Shown piece after piece: positions 38,706 to 49,665 of a stretch of DNA of 64,000 nucleotides. The stretch is from Taeniopygia guttata (Eukaryota > Chordata > Aves > Passeriformes > Estrildidae), in contig NC_133063.1 in assembly GCF_048771995.1 (NCBI RefSeq), positions 27,608,810 to 27,672,809 on the forward strand, given 5' to 3'. The notes beneath the pieces were generated by a model. It had not been told where the DNA came from. It worked only from the letters and a program-made list of their open reading frames with translations, and made no database searches. A program made the translations under genes and the position numbers. The stretch's first letter is position 1. Every line of letters starts with the position of its first letter.

Positions 38706-38940
38706 GCCATGGACTTATGTCATAGAGGCAAGAGGCACCTGTACTACCACTCTATGTATGAATCAATCAAATGGATTGAATGTAGTCATGGGCTGGAGTG
38801 TGATTGAGGCTACCAGTCCCAGACAAGAAATATTTGGTACAGGCTCCAAAGAAGGTAAAGATTTGTTCAGTTACAAGAAGAAAAGGAAAGAAACTAAATT
38901 TGGAAGAATAGATGGAAATTATGCTCATACATGACCCATA
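38706..38940 (+). pseudogene. Retroviral env-like remnant, copy A
   Basis: An open 78-codon frame (38,698-38,934) contains YVIEARGTCTTT followed by a Cys-Met-Asn-Gln-Ser segment. The N-glycosylation-type NQS and the Cys content suit a surface glycoprotein. A clearly related but more damaged copy lies at 42,559. It lies 5' of the pol remnants, which is out of order for one provirus. The env assignment is inference; only the repetition is seen directly. Confidence 0.4.
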
Positions 38941-39507
38941 TTTACCTAATGTAATGAAAATTAAGAAACTAATAGTGTCTTCAGATGATAGGGCTGGTGA
39001 CATATGGGGTCATCTTAATGACTATGATGGAGGAAAAGAAAACCTCTTGTTTTCCCTCAGATTCTTCTAAATATGGGTATAGACCCATCATTAAAGCACA
39101 TACACCTATATTCCAGTTGGTCACCAATGACAGTTGATAAAATTTCCAATAGATACAGGTGCACAATATTTAAACCCAACACATGGTACTAAAAAGATGG
39201 TGGTGTGACCCAGAAAGAAGGGAATTAAAGTCAGTGAGGTAAGTGGAACGCATGTTATTCACTAAAACACGGAAGTTAATTTATGGTTCTGGGGCCAGAA
39301 GCACAAGCTCTCTATTTGCTTTGTAATTAAAGAACATAACAAAAATATTTGGGGGTTTGATGTTTTGAATTGGTGCTTTCCAGATGGCACCACGTGGCTC
39401 TTCAGTACAAGTGCTAATCACAGCCCTGGAAGAAACTGTGAGGCTACAGTGCAGATACTCCAACCAGTTCCTGCACTACTGATTCAAAAATTACATATGT
39501 TCCATAA

Positions 39508-39684
39508 TATAGGATTCCTGCCATCTGTGCCATGGAACAAAATAGATTTTCTGATGTAATACCAGCCTTAGAAAAATGGCACGATATTTCCATAACCCAC
39601 TTCCCATGCAATTCATGGCCAGTTCAAAATTCAGATGGGAGACAGCACCTAATTAACCAGTGCCTTAATGTCATACAGTTCCAA
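39508..39684 (+). pseudogene. ERV pol remnant: reverse-transcriptase fingers
   Basis: About 59 open codons end at TAA (39,685-39,687). The motif WPVQNSDG (39,616-39,639), followed by a basic/polar stretch and Leu-Asn, matches the 'W-P-V-x-K-x-D-G ... L-N' region at the start of retroviral reverse transcriptase. The catalytic YxDD palm motif is not found downstream, so the enzyme core is deleted. Confidence 0.6.
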
Positions 39685-39798
39685 TAATGGCTGCAATATC
39701 CAATATTACAACTTACAGAAATTCGCCTTTCATACACTAGAAACAGCCTGTGCAAATCAGAGGACCAGTTAATTTCATAGAAGCATTTCTAGAGGGGA

Positions 39799-40062
39799 TT
39801 GCTGCTCCAGAAGGAGTTGCACAAATACCTCTGGTCAGAAAATGGTCTGCCTATTTGGCAATTAACCAAAGAACATACAAGAGTTTCCAAATTGCAGATG
39901 ACTTTTAATTCAGATCTAGTGGCACTACAACAACTTAATAAATTGTCGCCAATTTTAAATGCACCTCTCCTCACCAAAGAAACACCAAAGTAAGAAATTT
40001 AGTTCACTGATACCTCAGCAAAAAGGCAGTATACGGCTGCTGCATGAATTATTGCAGCTGGC
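39799..40062 (+). pseudogene. ERV pol remnant: RT thumb to RNase H start
   Basis: A 64-codon open frame runs to TAA at 39,991-39,993 and continues in the same frame, past a second stop (40,000-40,002), into FTDTSAK (40,003-40,023) and a GCT-GCT-GCA alanine run. 'F/Y-T-D-x-S-A' is the first catalytic block of retroviral RNase H, here with Thr where Gly is usual. The frame is the same as that of the RT fragment, consistent with a deletion between them. An A-rich tract (40,063-40,100) ends the similarity. Confidence 0.6.
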
Positions 40063-40612
40063 AAAAAAAAAAAAAACCAAAAAACCAAAAAAACAAAACC
40101 AAGGATGTGGTGGATGTAGCACACAGGTAGGAGTATAAGGACCATGGTTTTGCAGCACCAAAAGCAGCAAAAATCATATATGTAAGCTTCTATGCTTCTA
40201 TGCTGCCGTACAATAGCAGTGGGAATTGAACTGAAAAAGAAAGTGATGTCCAGTTTGGAAAAATAAAGCTTGGCAATTGTTACTAAACATAGCCAGGAAA
40301 GCACCAATCAAGACAAAATATGTGAAAATTCATGGGAAAGACAATAAAACAGGTTAAAAATGGACCCAAAATGCAAGTGAATTTATTAAAATTACAAAAA
40401 CAAAAATAGGAACTCCTTAAACCCCAAGTTCTCCGGCTGGGAGAATAGCTTCACTAAATTTTTTGTTACACAGGTAAAAAACTACATTATTTTGTTGTAA
40501 AGAGAAATGCTTGGCCCAGAGACAGAATTCCTGCATAGTGGATTTTTTCTTCTTCCTAATAGGGTGATCTGCTAGGAGTCTCCCCTACAAAAGTGTCTTT
40601 ATTTTCCCTTGC

Positions 40613-40790
40613 AACACTCCAGAGGATGCCAGGCAAAGGTTCTATGTTCATGTTAGTACAAAGCTAACACAATGCTGCTTCTCCAAACCAGTGATTGAAG
40701 AACTCTAGAGTGATTATGATCTAAAACTCATGTTACGTGCACCAGGAGTGTTGGAACTCTGATGGGAGAAATTGGAATCTTTCCACCACT
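40613..40790 (+). pseudogene. ERV env-like remnant, N-terminal piece
   Basis: The frame contains NTPEDARQRFYVHVS and is interrupted by two in-frame stops before the hexanucleotide array. It is in the same frame (mod 3) as the Cys-rich piece at 41,132. I do not recognise the exact family; env is inferred from position downstream of pol. Confidence 0.4.
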
Positions 40791-40893
40791 ATCAATACTA
40801 ATACTAATACTAATACTAATACTAATACTAATACTAATACTAATACTAATACTAATACTAATACTAATCAATATCAATATCAATATCAATATC
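40791..40893 (+). repeat. Compound hexanucleotide array (ATACTA)n-(ATATCA)n
   Basis: About twelve ATACTA-type units run from 40,795 to 40,868, followed by about four ATATCA units to 40,893. It splits the env-like remnant. The 6-bp period preserves reading frame and produces alternating dipeptides on both strands. Confidence 0.95.
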
Positions 40894-41131
40894 TCTGCAA
40901 TTAAGTCTACCTGCTCACCATTCCTGAATTCAGGTATAGGTGAATTCATGTTATACAGAATGATTCACTTTTCACATGGAAAAACCCTGTCCTGTCCAAA
41001 ATTATCCAGGAGAGGTGTTTTGACAGTACCTAATGCTTCAATATACACTATATACCCTATAATTGTGCTGGGATAAAATCACTATAGAAATGTCCTCTAT
41101 CCATTAGTTCCTAGATTATGGGCCCAACTAG

Positions 41132-41445
41132 ATGGGAACAAACGTCGGTGTTGATGCATGGGTTGAATGTGAACAACAAAGAATTATTTGTGAAAATAGT
41201 ACCATTAAATCCCAAGACACTTGTCTTGACACTGAGCAATTTATTTGTCACTTTAAAATACATCCTTATGAAACCCCTGAGACTGTAGTCATATATAGTG
41301 GAAATGGATGTGTTTGTATGAGGACCTATTTTGAATTTATATTTACAGACAGCACCAGTGTAGAAATGTGTAATCACTGAAATACCCAAAATTGTAATCT
41401 TACTGAAATTGTGGAATGTGACTTTAACTACTGAGCTCCTGTCAC
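41132..41445 (+). pseudogene. ERV env-like remnant, Cys-rich surface domain
   Basis: The 82-codon frame 41,132-41,380 carries at least eight Cys and an N-glycosylation site (NST). It continues past a single stop (41,378-41,380) in frame through another NLT site and two more Cys to a second stop. Cys spacing and sequons suit a retroviral surface glycoprotein. Further decayed frame runs to about 41,650, where the LTR begins. It cannot make a full protein. Confidence 0.5.
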
Positions 41446-41653
41446 AATCTACCAATAGCTACAATCTAACTATAGATTGTTTCAAATGTTCCTGCCTACT
41501 TCCATTGGAATGAAACTCACTTTTAAAATAATACAATTGCAATATGTTCATTTCAGTACATTGATGAAGAGAATCCAGAGCAGCAAAGTATCTCAATTAA
41601 CTCTATCTTCACAAAGTAAAGATACACCATGTCCTAGCAAGACTGGAATGGGA

Positions 41654-42218
41654 TGTTGTGAGAGATGGTCCAAAGTTTCCTTCATTTGCCTCATGACTGT
41701 TGCAAGGACCCTGAAGACCCCTGACAGGAGTTCTGGCCTGGCCTAGGTGATGTGGAAACTTGCCAAGTGACTGTTTGCAGGTGCGCTCGCTGTGCTTCTA
41801 CAGAACACTGCATTCAAACAGGATCTAACAAGCAGTGGCTTGTCCCTGCACTCCTGCACCTGCTTCACCGAACGAGGGTCTCTTCACAATGGCCCATCAA
41901 TCTTGCCCACCTTCTGGTCAGATGCCACGCGCTTTGGCTAAAGGCTATATAAACTGTGACTTTTTGGGAAGACTTCGGTTATCCCCCACGGACGACGGCG
42001 AATCCATGTGGCTGGACCATTGAGGATCTCATCTCGATGGTGGTAGCTGTATTTCCCTTTCCCTCTTCTCTCTCTATTCTTTATTTCCTTTTTCTGTCCC
42101 CTCTCTCGCATTTACTGTTGGCACTCTATAATAAAGGTACATTTTTGTGATTAAACTGATAGTCCCCTGCCATTTGCCCTTTTGCCCTTTTGGGATCGGT
42201 TAACGAACCATCATGACA
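41654..42218 (+). mobile_element. ERV LTR, 565 bp, with TATA box and poly(A) signal
   Basis: The LTR starts TGTTGTGA and ends TCATGACA, an imperfect terminal inverted repeat (6 of 8). Internal signals are TATATAAA at 41,946-41,953 and AATAAA at 42,130-42,135, which would set U3, R and U5. The end 'ggatcggttaacgaacc' (42,193-42,209) is familiar from passerine ERVs. Env-like sequence lies on both sides, so it is more likely a solo LTR inserted into an older provirus than that provirus's own 3' LTR. No exact target-site duplication was found. Confidence 0.75.
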
Positions 42219-42281
42219 CCCTGCACAAGCAGATTGTGACAGATGGAGAACATAATTTGTGGGACATCAGCAACACGAACT

Positions 42282-42371
42282 TTGAATCTAAAGCTTCATC
42301 CAGTTGTGGTTTTGTTAGCTCTAACATTATGCTTATTGCTTAAAATAATTTTATATGTGAAAGTCTGGTAA
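42282..42371 (+). pseudogene. ERV env-like remnant: transmembrane tail
   Basis: A frame opening at ATG 42,243 ends in a strongly hydrophobic run (LHPVVVLLALTLCLLLKIIL) followed by a short tail and TAA at 42,369-42,371. This is the expected look of an envelope membrane anchor and cytoplasmic tail. It lies just beyond the LTR, in the order expected if the LTR interrupted env. Confidence 0.45.
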
Positions 42372-42558
42372 ATCATGAAGCAAATGCTCCTTATTCATTA
42401 TAACAAATATCCCTATAATATAATTAATTGTAATATTTTATACTAAGAGCTATTTGCTTACTTTGGGTCTGCAAGTATGCAAACAGTATATAATTAACAT
42501 TAATTTTGGCACTTAAACTAAACAGTTTATCAAATAATTGGACTCTCACCACTGATCT

Positions 42559-42660
42559 GCCATGTACTTATGCTATAGAGGCAAGAGGTAACTGTACTAT
42601 GCCTTTATGAATCAATTATGTAGATTGACTGTGTTTGTCAACTAAATAGTTGGTAAAGAC
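42559..42660 (+). repeat. Env-like remnant, copy B (direct repeat of 38,706)
   Basis: 'gccatgtacttatgctatag' (42,559-42,578) and the next 60-80 bases align with copy A at 38,706 with small indels and substitutions, same strand, about 3.85 kb away. The frame is destroyed. It may belong to a second, related provirus. Confidence 0.6.
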
Positions 42661-42829
42661 TTCAAAGGATGTACAGTCCTGAATGGCAGCTGGGCCAATA
42701 AAGCCTCAAAGAAACCTAAAGAGGAACATAGTGACTTTGTGAAAATCAATGCACATGATAGTGGAACACCAATCATACAGTTAAGAGGTGTTTTTTCTAT
42801 TACTTTATAAAGAAACAAAAAAATAATTG

Positions 42830-43270
42830 TGGGTGCAGGGAGATTTATTCACACCCTTCCCATTTTAAGCAATTTGACCATTAGCCAGACACTTTATCTC
42901 ATAAATAAAATGACCTAAGTGAACCTTCTTTGCGATCTCCTTGCCGGTCACTGTTGCTGGATGGTGGTGGTCTCCCTTGGAGCTGGGATGATTCTCAAGG
43001 TTGCTCCTCAAGGCAGAGAGACCTTTTGGCAATGATAGATCTTTGTGTGAGCCCAGTTAGAATTCTTCCTCAATTGCAACTGGACTGCACTCCAAGTGAC
43101 TCTGCTTGAGCCTCAGAACAAAAGACATGAGGAAAGGGAAATATATTTCAGTCTGCATCTCACCTGTTGTCACTGGGTGACTGAATAGCACTAGCCTGAG
43201 AGAACTGACTTCTTCAGTAGTTTTGTGGGGGCTTTTTTCTGCCTGAAAGCCATTCTAAGATTTTACAGCA
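42830..43270 (-). mobile_element. Possible minus-strand LTR remnant
   Basis: The minus strand reads like an ERV LTR 3' part: an AATAAA (plus-strand TTTATT at 42,844-42,849) shortly before a GC-richer 'ctccctgcaccca', with a moderately GC-rich block upstream containing 'ccttgagaatcatcccagct'. No clear TG...CA ends or internal genes were found. Low confidence. Confidence 0.3.
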
Positions 43271-44597
43271 TGGGCCAGGTAATAAAATACTCAGTGAAAT
43301 CAGATTCTGAAATAACAGACTTCAGCAATTGGCAAATCAGGTAATAAATTAAATACCTTGGAAATAACTCAGAACTGAACAGAAGGCTTATAATTTCACT
43401 TTACAGTGGCACACACGAATGAGTAAACAGTTGATTTAGATCAATAGCATGTCAATGAAGTTAAGAGCAATACTGCAAAGAGTAGTCTGTAGGAGTCAAG
43501 CATCATGTTTTTCAACAAGCTACCTCATTAGTTTATTGAATAGACATACTGGGAATGTACATTAAAGACTCCCGCAAGTCGGATATTAGTTTTACCCTTA
43601 GAATGAAATTACATTCATGGTTTTAGTTATATGTTCTCATCATCCATGACTGTGATGCATGTAGTATATTAAAATTCATATTACAAGCTCCGAAGGATTT
43701 TTGTGTTGTAGGCCTATATACTTGTTATACTCTCTAAAACATGAATCCTTGTTTGTCCTTTTGCAGCTGTATGAAACTGCCTCAGATTCATCTCTGTCAC
43801 GATCTTCAAATATCAAGGCCATATTTTCCTTGCATGAACAAGTAGTTCAGCACCTTGAAAACAAAACTACACCACCTTATCTTTTTTTTTTTTTTTGTAC
43901 TTGATTATGATAACAAAAAGTTGGCAGTGTTAAGAGCATGAACAAAGAGAAGAAATGGTTTGAGCCTCTCCTGAGTCCCTGGGAAACATCTCAATGATAA
44001 ATCTTAATGCATTTTTCTTTCCAAAAGGATGTATGATGATGCTTTTTTCTTCTCTTCCTGGGCTTGTGAATAGCTGTATAAGTCTATGACAAATGAAAGT
44101 CTATTTATCTAGCTGCTGTGTTACTTGTCAAAGTAACTTAAAGGAATGAAAAGTAGATTGAAGACAAATAACAAGACTAAGTTGCTTAAAGTGATGTCAT
44201 TTTTGAAAAGTGCTGCACTTGCAACAGCTTTTATGGAAGCCTTCAAACATGCATGTAATTATTTCTGTTTCTTGTACATTTTCCTACATTTTTTATAGCT
44301 TTCATATTTCTAGCATATAAAGTATATTGGAAGTAAAGTAACTATTTTTTCTAGGATTTTTTTTCCAGATAGACAGTATTTTTTTTTTCTATATTCGAGT
44401 TTTCTTTTGACTTTCTTATGAATTGGTCAATGGAAGTTAGAAGTCTTTCACATACACTTACAATGAGAGGAAGATTCACTGGAAATGTAGACACAACCAT
44501 GATGCAACAGATTTTTTGCTGCCCAGTCAGTGCAGAGCAGTAGTATCTTCAGGTAAGTGCTGATGACACCCAGTTTAGAAATGACTGCCTAATTCAG
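43271..44597. other. Non-coding stretch, no gene recognised
   Basis: AT-rich, with several T runs of 8-14. Nothing supported. Confidence 0.55.
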
Positions 44598-46338
44598 TGT
44601 GGTGGTTTAATGTAGGTTTGGTTTTTAACTGGGGAGGAGGGGTCCACAAACTGTGGAAGTGGTTCCCTGTGGGCATGTGGCAGAACCAATCAGCTGACTA
44701 ATTTTAAAGATTGACACCTGGTTAAACCACTTAAAAAAGCAGGATACACCGCTGTGAAAACACATTTAAGGGATGGGCAAGCCTGTGAAAAGGTCTCTTG
44801 CTTCCGGCCTTTGAACAGGTAACTGGGTGGTGGCTGGGCTGGCCCCACATGGCCCGTGCAGCCTGGTGAGGCTGGGCCTGGCAGGCTCTGCTGCAGCACT
44901 GGCCCTTTTCCGGGAAGCCTGCCAGGCCCCATCTAGGCAGGGCGGCTGGGGCTCCTTCCCTGCAGGGCTGGGCGCCTTCCTGGTGGACCCTGCCCATCCT
45001 CAGTAGCAAAGACCAATGCCAGGAGTGTCCCTGTGGCTGGCACTGGAGGTGGCCCCAAGGCTGGGAGCAGCCATGTGGCCCAGACTGCTCAGCCAAAATC
45101 GACATGGCCAGGGATGTGTCGTGCAACCGTGGTTATCTTGGCATGGCTTGCAATGGGCTTTGCTTGCTTAGCTGCTTTTAGCCAGCCATGCTGTGGACAG
45201 AAGAGCAAAAGCATTGTCAGCTTTTCTCTCTTTTTGGTGTCCTGCATGAAGAGAAGGCAGGGTGGTGCCAGCAGCCAGCGTGACTTGCACAGTGTTGGTG
45301 GCGACCACATAACCAACAGAGAGGCACAGCGAGCGATTTCCCTGATGCAGAGCCTGGATGAGATCAACCTTTCAATTCTGTAAAACTTTATAAAAATTGT
45401 TTCAATTGATAAAGCTTGAGAATAAATGAACCTACCAATTGTCTCCTGAATCAGGAAAAAAGAAAGGGTAAAGACATGTAAAGAAAACAACATGAGACAC
45501 TGAGGTCAGTGAAGAAAGAGTCAAATTCTAGATGGGAGGAGATTGAAGAGACGCCTTAGTCTTGGCTGAAATTCTCTTGTAAGGCTATGGTGAAGAGATA
45601 ATTGATATGTCAGACTTTTTTCCCTGTTATTCATGGAACGCACTGGGGGGATGTAGTATTCTAACTAAAGCTGTGAGCAGAAGCAGCAGTATTTAAATAA
45701 GCAGATGTTGCAGTAGCTGTGATCCAATAAGAAGCTTGAACAGAGAGTGATGAGAAAGATGAGAAACTTTACCCCAGAGATAGAAGAAGAAATCCTTTGC
45801 TTCCAGAGATAAAAGAAGAAAACTTATGTTTCTATACTAGAACAGCTCATCCTTAAAATTGTACCCCAGTAAGCTGAAATGACTGATTGTGCTAGTTATG
45901 AGGAAAACTACCAAAATGTGTGAGGGACTTCATGATTGCAGATTTCTTGGTGGCTGCTGATCTTGGTGGCTGTGATGTTAAAGCCATGAGCAAAATGTTT
46001 CTTATGGAGATGTGTCAATAACATGGCAAGAGAGACTCCTCTCCCTAAGATAATTAAAGAAAGACTATTTTAGAAGTGCTAAACTGACTGAAGGTCCCAG
46101 GTTTTGTCTCTTTATGTTGTCAGAGGGAAAGAAAAGAGGGTCTAAGAGGAGAAGTGTTCTGAAGGTTAAATCTGTTTTTCTTATTATTTTTCTTTTAATT
46201 CCGTAAATAAAGTTTTCTTTATACCCTTTATAGTTCAAACCTGCTTTTCTCCTCCTCCTAATCCTTATCTCACAGCAGAAAATGAGTAAATAATTCTAGC
46301 AGGTGCATTAGCATTTGGCCAGTGCTAGACCCACTACA
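44598..46338 (+). mobile_element. Long ERVL-type solo LTR, about 1.74 kb
   Basis: It starts TGTGGTGG and ends CCACTACA, an inverted terminal repeat with one mismatch. The 5' third contains a GC-rich block (44,820-45,330), unlike the surrounding AT-rich DNA. The 3' end carries AATAAA at 46,206-46,211, then 'cctaatccttatctcacagc' (46,257-46,276) and a 'gcattagcatttggccagtg' segment (46,305-46,324), all familiar from passerine ERVL LTRs. ORFs of 116-134 codons inside it have no domain and are by-products of the GC-rich block. No internal gag/pol/env flanks it, so it is a solo LTR. Exact target-site repeats were not seen (TTCAG against TTAAA). Confidence 0.8.
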
Positions 46339-49300
46339 TTAAATAGTTGGCCAGGAAACTCAGATTAGTGAACCAAAAGCACTATACTTAATTAGTGCTT
46401 CTGTCTGGTTTATGAAACTGCTACACTCAGGTGTCAAAGTTGGTATTGGTAGTATTGTTTTCTTCCCATGGACAGTTGAAGAACCTATGCTTCTTAATCA
46501 GGTCCATGAAGTTAATTACAAGTTTACATATGTGGTAAGCATTTATTAATGAAAGTTACAAAATGGATTTGATTTCTGTGAGGAATTACAGCTACTCCTG
46601 AAATTTCAGCCATGGTACAGCTTCATATGATGTGAGTGGTAAAATAGAAATTAATGAAAAGGCCAAGGAAAATACAGCTACCTAATGTGAGATCTTTCAA
46701 AAGGGCTTTATGAAGGGTTGTATGAAAGCAGGCTTTAATTTAACTTGTATCAAGGGTTTTTCCATGAAAGTCAGCATTATGATAATCACTGCCTTTCAGA
46801 GAAAGCTCCTTCAGAAGCCAAAGTAAATGTTTTGAAGAGAGACTATTATCATTTCATTGTTGGAAAAGATGTTAAATTTCAAAATCTACTAGGGATTTAT
46901 TTTGTGTGTGTGTGAGTGTTTTGGTTTGGGTTTTTTTTTGTTTGATTTGATTTCGCTTGGCTTTAATTTTGGTTTTTTTTTTTCTCTTTTTTTTTTTCTA
47001 GACTTCTTTTGTTTTAATATTTGTTATTTATTTGTTTTCCCTAAATAAACTTCTAGTTTTTAGAAAATAAGAATATTTCAAAGAATTTTAATATTTTGGT
47101 TTGTTAGGTTTTTGGTTGCTTTTTAAATTATTGTTTCCTTGTCAAGAACACTGCCTGATTCTTTCCAGAAGGTGATTTATTTTATGGATTTATTTTATTT
47201 AAGGAATAGAACCTTAGTGTTTCTGCAAGTACATGACTGATTGTTTTCTTCTCCAACTCATGTGCTGTAACAAGTTTAATGATACCATTTAATTTAGGGT
47301 TATTGTGCTACACAAGTTTAACAAGCCCATTTGCTTGTAGCAGGGAGAGCATTGCTTTCATCAACTCTTTAAAATATACAGTGTGTCAAAGCACTGTAAT
47401 TAATCTCTGCCATTGGCTCTGTATCATCAAAAGCATACTTTAGGTCTATGTGATCCAAAAGAAATCCAGTTTTAGTTTACTGAAATCAGTTAAAATTAAT
47501 CCTATTACAATGCTTTGTCAGCCACAGGTAATCTCAATTTATTCCATGATGAAGAGTTAAATTTATCTGTATTTTTTGGACAATCTTATACATCCCATTT
47601 GGTGTTTTTTTTTTTTTTTTTTTTTTTTGGTTTGTCTTTACTATTTTTTTTCCCTTGTGGCTATTTTATATACTGTTTTTTACAGCGACCATGTAAGGGC
47701 AGTGTGTGCTGTGGAGGTTGGGTGCTGGAAGTGGTTGGTTCAATCCTTGCTTTATACTGGTCACATGAACATAAGTGGTTGTCTAGAATGAAAGTCACTC
47801 TCATTTTCTTCTCAAGACTTACATGAGGGCATATGGCATTCAAAAGTGGCAAATATGAAGCAGGTTTGTGTATTGATTGCTGCAGCACTTAAATTTAAAT
47901 ATTCATTACATTTCAGCTGAATCTTTAAATCACAACCTCAAGATGCATTTATAAAATATTCAATTAGACGATGCATAAAACACATGAACTACATGAATTC
48001 TACAGTTACTCATAGTTCATATGTTTGAAAAATGTGGTCTTGTACATCAGAATAGGTTTCAATATGAAGTAAGTATCAGATTTGAACATTCTGGTATATT
48101 GATTTACAGAACAGATTATCTCTAACACCAGATCCGAGTAAATTACTTTGACAGGATATTTCTATAGCTGTAATGTTGCTTTTGTGTACTTTATGTTATT
48201 TACTATAAACCTCCTACCTGCTAACCAAAAGCTTTTCTGACAACATGCTTTAATCTTAAAAGATAAATTTGGGTTCTGATGTAGAATTAGTATAAAACAG
48301 GCATTTGCACAACATACAGCTTCCTGAGAAACACCTTTTAGCTGCTTCCCATAGAACTGATTCTTGTGGAAATGCACCTGTACATCTGTGCAATATGTAC
48401 CTTTCCAGGTAGAAAGAAATCCCATGTTTTCCAGACCTTTTGAAGTGTCTATAAATGTGTCATGATTTGGTATGTTTGCATACGTCAAATGCTGAAATTC
48501 TCATGGGCAAGTGGATTGTGAGGGGTTACGTCTTGGGTATTTGTCATTAATGAATAGTACTGCCTATATACAGAGAAGTGAAGAAAAGATGTAGTGAGGG
48601 CTCTCCCATGCAATTGTTTTCATACAAATTTACATCACTTACATCAACAAGGATTTCATCTTAAGGATCTTTGTGGCACAATAGAGCTGAGGATTTATTT
48701 TCTTCCTGGCTGCCTACAGGAGCTGGCCAAGTGCCAACATTTTTTTAGAGGTGGTTTTGTCACCTATGAATATTTTTTAACATTTCACTTTCAGATGCTT
48801 TACTTTGTAAATGATATTATATTTGTTGACTGTGGACAATATCAATGTGATATTTATTTATGCTTTCCACCCAGTAAGTCTACCACATCATAAAACTTTA
48901 TTGCCAAAGTACAAAAGCTGGAAAAGGAAAAGGGGGCTATAGTTTCAGCCATTAATATCAGAGTTGAGGGTGTTGTGTAAAGAAGCATAAATTATATATA
49001 TTTCTCTTTCATGTGGCTTCTGACAATCACAGTTCTAAAATTGGAATTTGACAACTTTTATCAGTAGTGACAATTAATTACTGCACATAAAATTGAATAA
49101 CTGGTAACTGAAACCATGAAACCGGTAATGTTTTATGTTCAAGCTGTTTTTCCCTCTATAGTATACCTTACTTGATTGTGTTTGCTTTAAACATATGATG
49201 CTCTCTTACCAAAATCCATTTTTAAGAGTATTTAATACTTTCACTCCTTTTTTCCAGTTATATGTGTTTTGATGCTTTTGTAGTTAAATATTTTATCTTT

Positions 49301-49665
49301 GTGGCAATAAGAGTCTTTTAAATTAATTTTTTTGAAAGCCATTGAGCTTCAGTTCCTAATGTGTTCTTCAAAGTTGCAAACCATACAAGTTTCAAGCCTG
49401 AACATACAGTACTAAGATGTATGTGGGTTGTTTCCTGCCCTGTCCCCTCTTAACTTAAAGAATATTATCTTGCATTTTATCTTGTGCATTTCAGTGTGAG
49501 GAGAGGTGACTGGACACCTGACAACCATTACCAGTATTGATGCCAAGATGATTTTTTGTCTTTTCTTTTATATACATTTTTTACAACTTTTATGTATCTT
49601 CAGTATTCTTTGCATGCCTACTTGTAATTCCTTAAGTCTGATTACTTAGCATAGTGCTAGAATTG
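46339..49665. other. Gene-free AT-rich stretch
   Basis: No supported gene. A T-rich, pyrimidine-heavy patch at about 46,905-47,000 ends in a splice-acceptor-like TTTTCTAG but leads into no recognisable exon. Confidence 0.55.
47605..47628 (+). repeat. T24 homopolymer
   Basis: Twenty-four T inside a T-rich patch that runs on to about 47,655. Confidence 0.9.

Larger units (their letters stand above)
37800..42660 (+). mobile_element. Decayed endogenous retrovirus complex with pol and probable env remnants
   Basis: A composite of plus-strand retroviral remnants. Polymerase motifs sit at 39,508-39,684 (reverse transcriptase) and 39,799-40,062 (RNase H region), in the same frame but with most of the RT palm missing between them. 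Envelope-like Cys-rich pieces follow at 40,613-40,790 and 41,132-41,445, and a hydrophobic tail lies at 42,282-42,371. An LTR sits inside this series at 41,654-42,218. The gag region is not recognised. The 37,800-38,700 segment resembles ERV non-coding sequence but shows no clear 5' LTR ends. Every frame is broken by stops and deletions, so it is a dead, old locus. The order pol then env supports one provirus, but the env-like repeat at both ends suggests more than one insertion. Genus is undecided. Confidence 0.7.

Noticed and set aside
40791..40893. Regular repeats that could suggest a CRISPR-like array
   Set aside because: They are contiguous hexamers with no spacers, in vertebrate DNA.
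44731..45493. Overlapping ORFs of 116-134 codons on both strands
   Set aside because: They lie inside the GC-rich part of the ERVL-type LTR, where stop codons are rarer; no domain or splice structure.
46905..47010. Strong pyrimidine tract plus TAG as a splice acceptor of a hidden gene
   Set aside because: No open conserved frame or matching donor follows; T-rich tracts are common throughout this region.
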